Origin: Thermotogaceae bacterium
Lineage (GTDB): Bacteria > Thermotogota > Thermotogae > Thermotogales > Thermotogaceae
Length of the DNA stretch: 64,000 nucleotides
Assembly: GCA_026993805.1 (NCBI GenBank)
Contig: JALWSA010000021.1
Coordinates: forward strand, 1-64,000
Direction: 5' to 3'
Shown here: positions 45,170 to 54,840 of the stretch, piece after piece
Layout of the letters: each line of letters begins with the position of its first letter
Position numbering within the stretch: position 1 is the first letter of the stretch
Position numbers and translations under genes: made by a program
Notes under the pieces: generated by a model
The model's input: only the letters and a program-made list of their open reading frames with translations
Database searches by the model: none
What the model was told of the DNA's origin: nothing

Positions 45170-45313
45170 GGTTCCACACCTCGCAGCATCAATGATACAT
45201 CAACTCTCCTCTTTTAAACAACTGCCACTTACAACCTGACCCATACCACATCCGCCTGTATGAACATCTTGTACAAACTAAAAAACTTTTTGCAATTCTT
45301 ATATATTACAAAG

Positions 45314-45345
45314 TTGTATTAATTGTACGGATTATGTAATATAAT
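45314..45345 (+). promoter_or_regulatory. Candidate promoter of the second MCP gene
   Basis: In a very AT-rich stretch, TTGTAT (45314-45319) lies 17 bases before TAATAT (45337-45342), and a perfect TATAAT occurs at 45340-45345. The block TTGTA recurs three times nearby, including a TTGTACAA palindrome near 45271, so a regulator site is possible. The exact -10 is undecided. Confidence 0.45.
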
Positions 45346-45389
45346 ATGCTACCCAAACCTGTAAATACATGTGGAGGAGGGGTGTGCGC

Positions 45390-46946
45390 ATGAGAAGCGT
45401 TAAAGGAAAACTCTTGTTAGGCTTCGGAGTAGTCATATTACTTTTGATAGTCTACATACTCTTCGTATTCGTTGAAGTCTACCACATATCGAAAACCGTG
45501 AAGCAAACGGCAAAATTCAACCTAATCTTGAACCAGCTCGAATATACGATGGGAAAACTTTCCAAAAATGGATCTGTGGAAACCGTGAGGCTCTGGAACG
45601 AGACGTTGGAAAAGCTGAAAGATCTGGAGGGGGATCTGTCCAAATCCATAAAGCAGCTTGTGGAAAAGCTCAGAGTGGAAGCCAAAAGTCTGATCACAGA
45701 AAGCGACATTGTTAAAAGATCCGAAAAGTTCGAAAATCTATCAAAAGATGTATTAACAGCTCTCGAAAATATGCAAAGCGCTAACCTGAAAAGAGTACAG
45801 ATTCTCACGATTAGCTTTGGAAGCGCTATTGTCGTTATATCCCTCGTATTCGCTTTCCTGATTTCAAGAAGTATTGTGAGACCCGTGAATAAATTGAGTA
45901 CACTGGTGGAGAACATGAGTAAGGGCATTTTGAACGTTGAAATAGAGGAGATAAAGAGCAGAGATGAAGTGGGCAGAATGGCACTGGCTGTAGAGGATAT
46001 GCGAAGGGATATCATGAGGGTTGTAGACTCGATAAACAAGGCTTCACACGATCTCACAGCGGCATCCGAAGAGCTTTCAGCCGCAACTCAGGAAATATCT
46101 GCAACGCTCAGCAACTTGGCGGAAGAGATGAACAGCATGGCAAAGGAGGCAGATTCTAATTCCGCCGCTCTGGAACAGATTTCTGCGAGTATAAAGGAGT
46201 TCTCACAGGCTGCCGAGGAAAACGCAAGAGCCGCTGACAGGATGCTCAGTGAAACCAACTCACTTTTCGAGGCTTTTGAAAAGAAGATATCCGATGTTAG
46301 AAATGCAAAAGAAAAAGCTGGAAAGACCAAAGAGCTTTCAAGTGAAACGAAACACGCTCTCGAGAAACTTCTCGGAGTAGCCGGAGAGATAATGACGATA
46401 GTCGAGACGATAAACACGATATCCGACCAGACAAACCTTCTCGCTCTCAACGCTGCCATAGAAGCTGCAAGAGCCGGGGAAGCCGGGAAAGGCTTTGCCG
46501 TCGTCGCGGACGAGATAAGGAAGCTTGCAGAAGAAGTCAAAGGAGCCACATTCAAGATCTCGGAAATTTTGGAAACACTCAAAAAGCAGGTGGATATAGC
46601 AGCGAGCATGGTGAACGAATCCGCCGACTCCGTTGAAGCGCTGACGCAGGAGCTGGAAATGCTCATAGCCCTTTTCAACGAGACCGAAAATTCTTTGAAG
46701 AACATCCAAACGATGGTGGAAACAGTAGCCGCATCGACACAGCAGCAAAACGCCGGCTTGGAAGAGATGGCGGCGGGAATAAGCAGATTGAGCAGTCTCG
46801 TGGAAAGCGCAAACGAAGTAACTCAGAGCCTCAACGCATCGGTACAGGAACTCAACGCAACCCTCGAAGAAATCAGTGCTTCAGCACAGCATCTTTCAGA
46901 AGCGGCGAGCTTCCTGCAGGCAGAAATCGATCACTTCCAGGTGTGA
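45390..46946 (+). CDS. Methyl-accepting chemotaxis protein (second of two)
   Basis: A 518-residue chemoreceptor: membrane helix at about 8-29, a helical sensor of about 115 residues, second helix near 150-172, HAMP, and signalling domain with [20 protein letters not shown] and [15 protein letters not shown], identical to the first MCP at the tip. The sensor is short and all-helical. ATG 45390 follows GGAGGAGGGG. Monocistronic with its own terminator. Confidence 0.95.
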   Translation: MRSVKGKLLLGFGVVILLLIVYILFVFVEVYHISKTVKQTAKFNLILNQLEYTMGKLSKNGSVETVRLWNETLEKLKDLEGDLSKSIKQLVEKLRVEAKSLITESDIVKRSEKFENLSKDVLTALENMQSANLKRVQILTISFGSAIVVISLVFAFLISRSIVRPVNKLSTLVENMSKGILNVEIEEIKSRDEVGRMALAVEDMRRDIMRVVDSINKASHDLTAASEELSAATQEISATLSNLAEEMNSMAKEADSNSAALEQISASIKEFSQAAEENARAADRMLSETNSLFEAFEKKISDVRNAKEKAGKTKELSSETKHALEKLLGVAGEIMTIVETINTISDQTNLLALNAAIEAARAGEAGKGFAVVADEIRKLAEEVKGATFKISEILETLKKQVDIAASMVNESADSVEALTQELEMLIALFNETENSLKNIQTMVETVAASTQQQNAGLEEMAAGISRLSSLVESANEVTQSLNASVQELNATLEEISASAQHLSEAASFLQAEIDHFQV

Positions 46947-46948
46947 GC

Positions 46949-46975
46949 GGCCGCCCTCTTTGGGCGGCCTTTGTT
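46949..46975 (+). terminator. Terminator after the second MCP gene
   Basis: GGCCGCCC (46949-46956) pairs with GGGCGGCC (46962-46969) around a five-base loop and is followed by TTTGTTT, starting two bases after the stop codon. The convergent PEBP gene ends just beyond, so it may serve both. Confidence 0.88.
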
Positions 46976-47497
46976 TCACCTTCCGTAAAGCCCCACTATC
47001 TCTGTCTGACCCAGTATATGCCCTTTCATAGCCCTTTCCAGATCTTTCTTCTTCACCCTACCAGAGAGATTCAAGACAGTATCGAGTGCATAGATTTTGA
47101 AATGGTAGTGGTGCTTTCCGTGTCCCGGAGGCGGACACGGGCCATCATAACCTGCTTTTCCAAAATCGTTTATGCCCTGAAGCATCGTTGAAGTGCTTCT
47201 CGGAACGGCTTCCGGTATTTCCACGGAGTTTCCTGTAACTTCTATGTTCCACGCAACCCAGTGAACGAAGGTTCCTATGGGTGCGTCAGGATCGTCCATT
47301 ATGATCGCAAGCGATTTGGCATTTTGCGGCACTCCGGAGATCATCAACTTCGGATTCACATTCGCACCATCGCACGTGTACTTTCTCGGGATATCCCCGC
47401 CATCTTTAAAAACGCTCTCGACCTTCATCTTCTCACCCCCACATCCCTGGAGAATGAGTAAAGAGATGACCAAAAGCGTGACAGACAGTGCTTTCAA
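46976..47497 (-). CDS. PEBP family lipoprotein (YbhB/YbcL-like)
   Basis: A 173-residue protein. Signal sequence MKALSVTLLVISLLILQGC ends in a lipobox (LQGC), so it is anchored to a membrane. The PEBP core shows KYTCDGANVNP, IMDDPDAPIGTFVHW and CPPPGHGKHHYHFKIYALD, the phosphatidylethanolamine-binding pocket. Bacterial members have no settled function. The start is TTG 47497, five bases after GGAGGTGA; the GTG nine bases upstream overlaps the Shine-Dalgarno sequence. Confidence 0.9.
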   Translation of the reverse strand: MKALSVTLLVISLLILQGCGGEKMKVESVFKDGGDIPRKYTCDGANVNPKLMISGVPQNAKSLAIIMDDPDAPIGTFVHWVAWNIEVTGNSVEIPEAVPRSTSTMLQGINDFGKAGYDGPCPPPGHGKHHYHFKIYALDTVLNLSGRVKKKDLERAMKGHILGQTEIVGLYGR

Positions 47498-47511
47498 ATT
47501 TCTCACCTCCC

Positions 47512-48189
47512 TTATCGAACGGGAAGGTATTCTCCTTTAAAACCCTTCAAAGAACCGTATGGAATGAAGATCATCGGGCAGCCTTGAGAATAGGGGGTAT
47601 ATTCGTACTTCTGAAAGAAGATGACGAGACCTTCGTCCGTCATGAAAAATTCCTGATCATCACCGATTCCCTCGAAATCTTTTAAGGTCTTCACCCTTTC
47701 GAAGTAGTCCTTGATCCACCTGTTTATCTGGGATTTGTAATCGATAGAGAGCTTGAAAAGATCTGAGAGCTTCAAAAGCCTGCAGGTTTTGATATCGAAA
47801 TTTATAGCCTTTAGCACGCCGTTGCCGTGAGCACCTCCAAGGAACGCATAATCTTCGAGCGTGAGACTAACAATCCTTTCGTCAATTCTCCTCATCTGAA
47901 AGCTGAGATAGTATCTGGTCCTGCTTGCAAAGCCTTCTTTTATGTTATCTACCAGTTCCTTCTCCCAACTTCTGTACATACCTTCTGCGAGTTTTTCTAT
48001 ATGGGAATTCAAATCACAGAAATCCTTCTCTCCATATATGAACTGAGGGATTTGCATCATCACATAAGGTGATGTGTAAACTTCCACCCTGTAATCGTAT
48101 CTCTTAACTTCGCCCAGATCCGGATCGAGAGTAAGCGCAGTGAGCAAAACCGTTGGAATAAGAACCAGGAATGCCACCGCAATTTTCAT
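47512..48189 (-). CDS. Exported DUF4163/DUF3298 domain protein
   Basis: A 225-residue protein with an N-terminal signal sequence (1-20). The middle has the DUF4163-like strand and helix pattern, and the end has the DUF3298 pattern EFFMTDEGLVIFFQKYEY and PMIFIPYG, as in RsiV- and PdaC-type extracytoplasmic domains that bind cell-wall-related ligands such as lysozyme. Two cysteines (FCDLN and TCRLL) may pair. Function unknown. It follows fliI by 12 bases. Confidence 0.8.
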   Translation of the reverse strand: MKIAVAFLVLIPTVLLTALTLDPDLGEVKRYDYRVEVYTSPYVMMQIPQFIYGEKDFCDLNSHIEKLAEGMYRSWEKELVDNIKEGFASRTRYYLSFQMRRIDERIVSLTLEDYAFLGGAHGNGVLKAINFDIKTCRLLKLSDLFKLSIDYKSQINRWIKDYFERVKTLKDFEGIGDDQEFFMTDEGLVIFFQKYEYTPYSQGCPMIFIPYGSLKGFKGEYLPVR

Positions 48190-48201
48190 AAAATCACATC
48201 C

Positions 48202-49524
48202 TCAGAAAATGACTTTTGAAGCCATCTTTATGAGCCTTTCTACCGTTTCTTCATATGGGGCTTTTTCGAACATTCCCTGTTTCAGGAAAGCGGTGATCTC
48301 GTCCATCATGTCGATGGCAAGGTCTATCTTGGGATTTGTTCCTTTCTTGTAAGCGCCGACATCTATGAGATCCTTCGCACTCTTGTAAGTGGCAAGGAGA
48401 TCTTTCAGCTTTGCTGCAGCTTCGAGGTGATCTTCACTGACCACCTCTGGCATCAACCTGCTTATGCTCATTAGGACATCGACTGCGGGGTAATGATTGG
48501 CTTCCGCGAGTTCTCTTGAGAGCATCACATGCCCGTCTACGATCGATCTTACGGTGTCTGAGATGGGCTCGTTGAAATCATCTGCTTCCACTAAAACCGT
48601 GTATATCGCCGTTATGCTTCCCTTGTCGGAATTCCCCGCTCTTTCCAGAATTTTTGGAAGACCTGCGAACACGCTCGGAGGGTATCCCCTCGTCGTCGGG
48701 GGCTCACCTATCGAAAGGCCGACTTCCCTCTGGGCCATAGCCCATCTCGTGAGGGAGTCAACCATGAGCATCACATCGTATCCCAGATCTCTGAAGTACT
48801 CTGCGATCGCCGTTGCGGTCATCAGTGATTTTACCCTCACGAGAGCAGGCTGGTCCGATGTGGAAACCACAACGACGGATCTTGAAAGTCCTTCTTCACC
48901 GAGATCCCTCTCTATGAACTCCCTTACTTCCCTTCCCCTTTCACCTATGAGGGCAATCACATTTATATCCGCGTAGGTGTTTCGCGCTATCATTCCCATG
49001 AGGATGCTCTTTCCAACGCCGCTTCCGGAGAATATCCCCATTCTCTGGCCCTTTCCAAGAGTTATGAAAGCGTCTATAGATCTTATTCCCGTCGGTATGG
49101 GTTCTTTTATCCTGCGCCTTTTGAGGGGATGCGGCGATTCGTTCACAATGGGATATCTGTCCTCGGGAATGAAGGGCTTCCCATCTATCGGCCTTCCGAG
49201 CCCATCTAAGATCCTTCCTTTTAGCGATTCACCAACGCCAACATCTACGATTCTCCCCGTGGGGACGACCTCGCATCCGGGTCTAAGACCCGTGGCATCC
49301 TCTAACGGCATTAAAAGCGTCTCTTCATCTCTGAATCCCACGACTTCTGCCAGTATTCTTCTTCCGTCTTTGGTGAATATCTTGCATAGCTCTCCGAGGG
49401 AAGCATCAGGACCCCTGGATTCTATGGTAAGGCCAATGACTTTGCTCACTTTACCGCAATATTTCTCCAAATTCTCTCTCTCAAGTCTCCTCCTCAGAGT
49501 CTCAAAAACCTCTGCTCTTCTCAC
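48202..49524 (-). CDS. fliI: Flagellar export ATPase FliI
   Basis: A 440-residue ATPase of the flagellar type III secretion system. Walker A GSGVGKSIL near residue 171, GERGREVREFIERD, and the family stretch LTRWAMAQREVGLSIGEPPT followed by TRGYPPSVF. No other flagellar gene is in the window. GTG 49524 overlaps the stop of the inositol monophosphatase gene (GTGA), so it is translated with housekeeping genes. Confidence 0.96.
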   Translation of the reverse strand: MRRAEVFETLRRRLERENLEKYCGKVSKVIGLTIESRGPDASLGELCKIFTKDGRRILAEVVGFRDEETLLMPLEDATGLRPGCEVVPTGRIVDVGVGESLKGRILDGLGRPIDGKPFIPEDRYPIVNESPHPLKRRRIKEPIPTGIRSIDAFITLGKGQRMGIFSGSGVGKSILMGMIARNTYADINVIALIGERGREVREFIERDLGEEGLSRSVVVVSTSDQPALVRVKSLMTATAIAEYFRDLGYDVMLMVDSLTRWAMAQREVGLSIGEPPTTRGYPPSVFAGLPKILERAGNSDKGSITAIYTVLVEADDFNEPISDTVRSIVDGHVMLSRELAEANHYPAVDVLMSISRLMPEVVSEDHLEAAAKLKDLLATYKSAKDLIDVGAYKKGTNPKIDLAIDMMDEITAFLKQGMFEKAPYEETVERLIKMASKVIF

Positions 49525-50291
49525 GTTTCCACTTCCCTTAGAATGGAAAGGAGCTCTCTGTGGAAGCTCTCAGGTCCAGCTACGACTTCCCCCTTTTTGA
49601 GATCCATGCCGTCAGTGCTGAAGGAGGTCACAACGGCTCCGGCCTCTGTGGCTATGAGGTATCCAGCAGCTATGTCCCATGGAGAGAGGCCTATCTCGAA
49701 ATAACCGCTGATCCTTCCGGCAGCGAGGTATGAGAGCTCAGCAGCGCAACTCCCCAGAATGCGTATCTCCTGCACCCTTTCATTCACCTTCTCTATTGCC
49801 CTGTACGTCCATCTGATGCCATCTCTATCGTAAGGCCAGCCAGTCACGATCAGAGCCTTTTCGAACTCGTCTTCGCCCGCTTTGAGTCTTTCTCCATTAA
49901 GGTAAGATCCCTTTCCAAGCTCTGCGTAGAACATCTCACCGGTCTCTGGAAGGTACACAACGCCTGAAATGACTTTACCGTCTCTGAGGTAAGCTATGGA
50001 TACGCTGTAAAAAGGAAGGCCGTGGACATAATTGAGAGAACCATCGAGGGGATCTACGAGAAAGACTTCTCCACTATCTATCTCTTCCCCGCTATAGCTC
50101 TCCTCCCCCACAACACGAACATTCGGGAAACTTTTGGAGAGCTTGGAAGTGATGAGCTTCTGGGATTCGTAATCTGCTTCACTGACCACATCCGAGGATA
50201 TGGTCTTGCTCTCCACTCTCTCGAATTTCCCTCTGTATTCCAAAAGAAGCTTCCCAGCTTCTTTTGCAACCTCTTTTAAAACTTCTATCAT
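49521..50291 (-). CDS. suhB: Inositol monophosphatase family protein
   Basis: A 256-residue Mg-dependent, lithium-sensitive-type phosphatase. Metal ligands lie in [19 protein letters not shown] and [12 protein letters not shown]. In Thermotoga a homologue acts on inositol 1-phosphate and may serve di-myo-inositol phosphate (heat osmolyte) synthesis; the true substrate here is inferred. The start overlaps the infB stop by four bases. Confidence 0.93.
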   Translation of the reverse strand: MIEVLKEVAKEAGKLLLEYRGKFERVESKTISSDVVSEADYESQKLITSKLSKSFPNVRVVGEESYSGEEIDSGEVFLVDPLDGSLNYVHGLPFYSVSIAYLRDGKVISGVVYLPETGEMFYAELGKGSYLNGERLKAGEDEFEKALIVTGWPYDRDGIRWTYRAIEKVNERVQEIRILGSCAAELSYLAAGRISGYFEIGLSPWDIAAGYLIATEAGAVVTSFSTDGMDLKKGEVVAGPESFHRELLSILREVET

Positions 50292-52384
50292 TTTTCTTCA
50301 CCTTGTGTCTCCGAAACGAAGGTGAGCTTCCTCGGAACTTTCTTTATGATGTAGAACTCGAGCTCGTCTCCCTCTTTTATATCATCGAATCCCTCGAACT
50401 TAATGCCACATTCCTGAGGTGCATCCACCCTCGATACATCCTCTTTGTAATGCTTCAACGATTCTATCTTTCCCTCGAATACCATTTGACCGTTTCTGAA
50501 TATCCTGACGAATCCCGACTTGTCCACATATCCATCCACAATCTGAACACCGGCAACTTTTCCGACCTTTGATATCTTGAAAACTTTCTTTATCTCGCCT
50601 CTTCCACTGTATTCCTCGACTTCCTCAGGCTCGAGCATACCTTCGAGGGCTTTCTTCAAATCATCAATGAGCTTGTATATAACTGAGTAAAGCTTCATTT
50701 GGACTCCTTCGAGTTCCGCCTGATTCCTCGCCTTCGCGTCGGCTTTCACTCTAAAGCCCAGAACCACGGCATCCGTGGCAGCAGCGAGCATTATATCGGA
50801 CGCGTTCACGGTTCCAACACCAGCGTGGACTATATCTATGTCTATCTCCTCACTCCTGAGCTTTTCTATAGCATTTCTGAGTGCAGCCACAGAACCCTGA
50901 GTATCGGCTTTTATAACGAGGTTGAGAACCTTCTTTTCCTTCTCTTCCATCGCCTTGAACAGATCTTCAAGCCTAATATGACGTCTTCTGGCTTTTCTCT
51001 TGGCATCTAACTTCTCTTTTTGCTTTTTCGCTATTCTTTCGGCGGTTTCCCTGTTTTCAACGACATAAAGAACGGAGTGAGCATCTGGGACTTCTTCAAA
51101 TCCCAGGACCATCACGGGTTTTGAAGGCCCGGCTTCTTTTACCCTCTTTCCTTTGTCGTCTATCAAAGCCCTGACCCTTCCGAAGGTGTGGCCCGCCACT
51201 ACATAGTCACCCACGCGCAAAACACCGTCTTTTACTATGGCGTTCGCAACGGGTCCAAGGTTCTTATCGAGCTTCGATTCTATTATCACCGCTCTTGCCG
51301 GAGGTTTTGGATAACACTTTATCTCTTGCATTTCCGCTACCAGAAGGATCATTTCAAGAAGATCATCTATGCCTATTCCTTGCTTTGCGGAAATGGGAAC
51401 CGTTATCGTGTCGCCTCCCCAGTCTTCTGGGACCATGTTTAGCTTGTTAACGAGATCCTGTTTCGTTCTCTCGACATTCGCGTTTGGCTTGTCTATCTTG
51501 TTTATCGCCACTATAACCGGGACCCCAGCTGCTTTTGCGTGATCGTAAGCTTCGATGGTCTGGGGCATCACACCGTCATCCGCCGCCACTACCAGAACGA
51601 CGATATCCGTCACTTGAGCCCCCCTTGCTCTCATCTCCGTGAAGACTTCGTGTCCGGGTGTGTCTATGAAGGTAATCTTCTTTCCGTTTACTTCGACCTG
51701 ATATGCACCTATTGATTGTGTTATTCCACCTTCTTCTTTCTCAGCAACGCGCGTCTTCCTTATTCTGTCAAGCAACGTCGTCTTTCCGTGGTCGACATGA
51801 CCCATGACCGTGACTATAGGAGGACGGGAAACGAGCTCGTCCTTCTTCTCTTCGTAGAGCTTTTTAAAATGCTGTTCGAGTTTTTCGAGTTCATCTTCCT
51901 CCTCCTGCGGGGCCTCCTGAGTGGCTTTGAAAGTTATTTCAACACCATAAAGCTCTCCTATTATCTTCAGCATGGAATCCTCGAGTTTCTGGCCAGGTTT
52001 GAGAGGAATACCCTTCTTAACGAACATATCCTGTATAACCTGAGTCTGAGTCTTCCCGAGCTTCTGGGCGAAAACATCCAATTTCAGCTCGTCTTCGCTC
52101 TCGATCTCCACAACATTTTTCTTCTCTTCTGCCGCTCTCTTCTTTTTCTGGCCTTCCTCTACCTCTTCCTTCTCTTCCCTCTTCTTTTCTTTTTGCGGGA
52201 CTTTCTTAGCCTTCTCTGACTCTTCCTCAGCCTCATACAATTCCAAAAGGAGACTCACCGTCTCCTCATCTATATAGCTCATATGACTTTTCATTGGTAT
52301 GCCAAGATCTTCGAGCTCCTGTAGAAGCTCTCTTGTAGTCATCCCGAGCTTTCTCGCAAGTTGGTATACCCTTATCTTGCCCAC
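50288..52384 (-). CDS. infB: Translation initiation factor IF-2
   Basis: A 698-residue GTPase that places initiator tRNA on the ribosome. An N-terminal IF2_N domain ([20 protein letters not shown]) and a charged linker precede the G domain: [12 protein letters not shown] (near residue 195), [14 protein letters not shown]. Domains II-IV follow, ending near residue 690. GTG 52384 lies six bases after AGAGGTGAT. nusA is not upstream; an unknown protein is. Confidence 0.97.
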   Translation of the reverse strand: MGKIRVYQLARKLGMTTRELLQELEDLGIPMKSHMSYIDEETVSLLLELYEAEEESEKAKKVPQKEKKREEKEEVEEGQKKKRAAEEKKNVVEIESEDELKLDVFAQKLGKTQTQVIQDMFVKKGIPLKPGQKLEDSMLKIIGELYGVEITFKATQEAPQEEEDELEKLEQHFKKLYEEKKDELVSRPPIVTVMGHVDHGKTTLLDRIRKTRVAEKEEGGITQSIGAYQVEVNGKKITFIDTPGHEVFTEMRARGAQVTDIVVLVVAADDGVMPQTIEAYDHAKAAGVPVIVAINKIDKPNANVERTKQDLVNKLNMVPEDWGGDTITVPISAKQGIGIDDLLEMILLVAEMQEIKCYPKPPARAVIIESKLDKNLGPVANAIVKDGVLRVGDYVVAGHTFGRVRALIDDKGKRVKEAGPSKPVMVLGFEEVPDAHSVLYVVENRETAERIAKKQKEKLDAKRKARRRHIRLEDLFKAMEEKEKKVLNLVIKADTQGSVAALRNAIEKLRSEEIDIDIVHAGVGTVNASDIMLAAATDAVVLGFRVKADAKARNQAELEGVQMKLYSVIYKLIDDLKKALEGMLEPEEVEEYSGRGEIKKVFKISKVGKVAGVQIVDGYVDKSGFVRIFRNGQMVFEGKIESLKHYKEDVSRVDAPQECGIKFEGFDDIKEGDELEFYIIKKVPRKLTFVSETQGEEK

Positions 52385-52402
52385 TATCGAATCACCTCTT
52401 TT

Positions 52403-52999
52403 TCATATCACTTTCTCAAGCGCATCTATAACTGCCAAAGCACACGCCCTATTGTAATCCTCCACCCTCGGAGATATTCCTATTACTTCCCACTCGCTTT
52501 TCCCATCGCTGCATGTAAGATGCGCCAGAACATATTCTTTGTTGAAAACTCTTGCAACCTGTATGTCGTCCACGGAAATCGCCAAATCCTTTTCTCCCAC
52601 GGCGTTAACGATGGCCCTTCCAATGACCAAAGGCACCTGGGGCGAAGTGTTCACTCCTTCAGCTTCGCCCTCTATCTCCTCACCTTCAATCTGAAGCACG
52701 ACTCTAAACCTGATCTTGAAAGCCTCTTCATCCTCTTCGATGTCAACGAGTGCGATTCTTCTCCTGCTCCTATGAGGAACACTGGAGAGTTGGGCAACAG
52801 ATACGACCTTTCTGTCTATCCTGTATCCTGTGAGAGCGAGAACTGCCGTTTCTATATCCCTCACGATCTGCTTGGGATTCTTTCCGTCAGCAGCTATAAC
52901 GTGTATTTCCTTTACGTCTTCCCCATCCCCCACGACTTTCACAGCCTTTACTCCTTCAATACGCGAAATAATACCTTCAAGCTCTTTAAGAGCCGGCAT
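52403..52999 (-). CDS. Conserved-looking protein of unknown function upstream of infB
   Basis: A 198-residue cytoplasmic protein, not recognised. Two similar alpha/beta halves are visible: residues about 1-65 read like an ACT or KH-type small domain (ISRIEGVKAVKVVGDGEDVKEI, AADGKNPKQIVRDIETAVL), and the C-terminal half (VNTSPQVPLVIGRAIVNAVGE, EYNRACALAVIDAL-like end) is strand-rich. ATG 52999 follows GAGGGGG. Eighteen bases before infB, so probably in the infB-suhB-fliI operon. Confidence 0.72.
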   Translation of the reverse strand: MPALKELEGIISRIEGVKAVKVVGDGEDVKEIHVIAADGKNPKQIVRDIETAVLALTGYRIDRKVVSVAQLSSVPHRSRRRIALVDIEEDEEAFKIRFRVVLQIEGEEIEGEAEGVNTSPQVPLVIGRAIVNAVGEKDLAISVDDIQVARVFNKEYVLAHLTCSDGKSEWEVIGISPRVEDYNRACALAVIDALEKVI

Positions 53000-53103
53000 A
53001 ATCTCGCCCCCTCTATGGGTATAGTAGCACAAAAATGAACGGATTGGCTCAATGAGGAGTCAAAAGCCTATGAAATGCCACAAAACCAACGGAGGTGATA
53101 ACC

Positions 53104-53982
53104 TTGAGACATCTCATAACGTTTTTAACCGTCGTAGTGCTCCTGATGGTATTGTCGGGGTGTTTTTTACTCAAAGGAGAAGAACCTGAGAAAACAAAGG
53201 TGGATGTCTATCTAACTGATGCCTGGGTAAGCGGCATAGATAAAATTCTGGTAAAAATAGATGGCGTCGCATACCATTGGGAAACTGCCGATGAGGCATC
53301 GACGGTAGAGCTTCCCGTTGCCACCGAAGTGGATCTGCTTTCCCTCGCGGGCACAGAAACGAAATTCTTCCAAATGCCAGAAATTCCTGTGGACGCTACT
53401 CTCGTTTGGATTGGATTGGATATCGAAGGGGCAACGGTTGTCGTAAATGGTGTACCTCAATCGGTTGAATTGAACTTCACTGGAAGAGCCACTCAAGCTT
53501 TAAACAACAAAACATACCTAAAGATAATGATAAACGTCCAGATCTCGGACGGCGATGAGCTCCTCCTCGACTTCGACGCGCTCCAGTCATTGAGAAGCAC
53601 CGGCACCGGCTACATAATGATACCGGTTATAGGCCACGTGCACAGGAATAGGTTCAGAACGACAGCAGCTCACACCATATATGGAAATCTGGTGTGGGAA
53701 GGTAGCTCAGATCCCGCATCAAAAGTGATCGCAATTCTCCTTGACACCGACGAATCTACCATCTTAAGAGCGACTATATCAGACAAAGATGGAAAATTCA
53801 GAATGTGTGGCATAAAAGATGGGGATTACAAATTGGCTTTCTACACTGATTTGATAGAAGACCTAATAGACTCAAATGGGAATCTGGTCGAAACGACCAT
53901 AGAAGCATCAGCTGCTGCAACCACACTGACCATAGAAGGAGAAGATAAAGAACTCCGCGACTTTCTAATACCCCAGCCGTGA
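53104..53982 (+). CDS. DUF4382-like lipoprotein
   Basis: A 292-residue protein. Signal peptide MRHLITFLTVVVLLMVLSGC ends with a lipobox cysteine. The next 150 residues follow the DUF4382 pattern (VDVYLTDAWVSGIDKILVKI, LDFDALQSLRSTGTGYIMIP, IGHV). The C-terminal 90 residues form a carboxypeptidase-regulatory-like beta sandwich (IYGNLVWEGSSDPASKVIAIL, SDKDGKFRMCGIKDGDYKLAF). Probably a surface protein of unknown role. TTG 53104 lies four bases after GGAGGTGAT. Monocistronic. Confidence 0.8.
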   Translation: MRHLITFLTVVVLLMVLSGCFLLKGEEPEKTKVDVYLTDAWVSGIDKILVKIDGVAYHWETADEASTVELPVATEVDLLSLAGTETKFFQMPEIPVDATLVWIGLDIEGATVVVNGVPQSVELNFTGRATQALNNKTYLKIMINVQISDGDELLLDFDALQSLRSTGTGYIMIPVIGHVHRNRFRTTAAHTIYGNLVWEGSSDPASKVIAILLDTDESTILRATISDKDGKFRMCGIKDGDYKLAFYTDLIEDLIDSNGNLVETTIEASAAATTLTIEGEDKELRDFLIPQP

Positions 53983-54008
53983 TCTTGCCAAGATATTTGA
54001 TATCAACA

Positions 54009-54033
54009 ACGGCCCCTCAATGGGGCCGTTTTT
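54009..54033 (+). terminator. Terminator after the DUF4382 lipoprotein gene
   Basis: ACGGCCCC (54009-54016) pairs with GGGGCCGT (54022-54029) around a five-base loop, followed by TTTTT. A TATAAT at 54046-54051, without a clear -35, may be the -10 of the next gene. Confidence 0.9.
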
Positions 54034-54078
54034 CGATTCGAAGAGTATAATAGGATTCCCGAGAGGGGGTAAGAGGCC

Positions 54079-54840
54079 TTGATCCTGGTCGATACACACG
54101 CACACCTTCACTTTGGAAGGTTTTCATCCGATGTGGATGATGTTGTTGAAAGGTTCAAAAGAGAAGGTGGAAAATACCTGATAAACATAGGAATAAACGT
54201 TGAAGATTCTGAAAAAGCTCTCAAAACCGCCAGAAAGTACGGTTTTAAGGCCGCCGTGGGGGTCCATCCACATGACTCAAAATCCGTTCCGAAGAATTAC
54301 ATTGAGCGCCTTGAAGAATTAGCGAAAGACAAGAACGTTGTCGCTATTGGCGAGATAGGTCTCGACTACTACAGAAATCTCTCACCAAAAGAAGTTCAGA
54401 AAAAAGTATTCATCGAGCAGATAGAGCTTGCTGAAGCCTTGAAAAAGCCTCTGATAATACACGTAAGACAGGCTTACGAGGATGTGTACGAGATACTTTC
54501 GAGCGTTGATCTTCCGGATCCACCTGGAGTCATACACGCTTTTTCGGCAGATCTTGATTGGGCTTTGAAGTTCATAAAGCTTGGCTTCATGCTCGGAATA
54601 GGTGGAACGGTCACATATCCCAAGAACGAGAAGCTGAGGAACGTGGTCAAAGGTGTAGGAATTGATTCCATCTTGACGGAAACCGACTGTCCCTACCTTC
54701 CACCCCAACCTTTCAGAGGCAGGAGGAATGAACCCTTATACGTCAAATACGTTTTGGAGAAAATCTCGGATCTTCTAAATATCTCGGTAGAAGAAGCTGG
54801 AAAGAAAATTCTGAACAACGCGATGGAGGTGTTCGGATGA
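54079..54840 (+). CDS. tatD: TatD-family metal-dependent deoxyribonuclease
   Basis: A 253-residue TIM-barrel hydrolase with DTHAHLHF (HxH), GEIGLDYYRN, HVRQAYEDV, HAFSADL and TETDCPYL, all metal-binding motifs of the family. It would act as a 3'-5' nuclease or D-aminoacyl-tRNA deacylase-like hydrolase. TTG 54079 follows GAGGGGG. It overlaps the next gene by four bases. Confidence 0.93.
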   Translation: MILVDTHAHLHFGRFSSDVDDVVERFKREGGKYLINIGINVEDSEKALKTARKYGFKAAVGVHPHDSKSVPKNYIERLEELAKDKNVVAIGEIGLDYYRNLSPKEVQKKVFIEQIELAEALKKPLIIHVRQAYEDVYEILSSVDLPDPPGVIHAFSADLDWALKFIKLGFMLGIGGTVTYPKNEKLRNVVKGVGIDSILTETDCPYLPPQPFRGRRNEPLYVKYVLEKISDLLNISVEEAGKKILNNAMEVFG

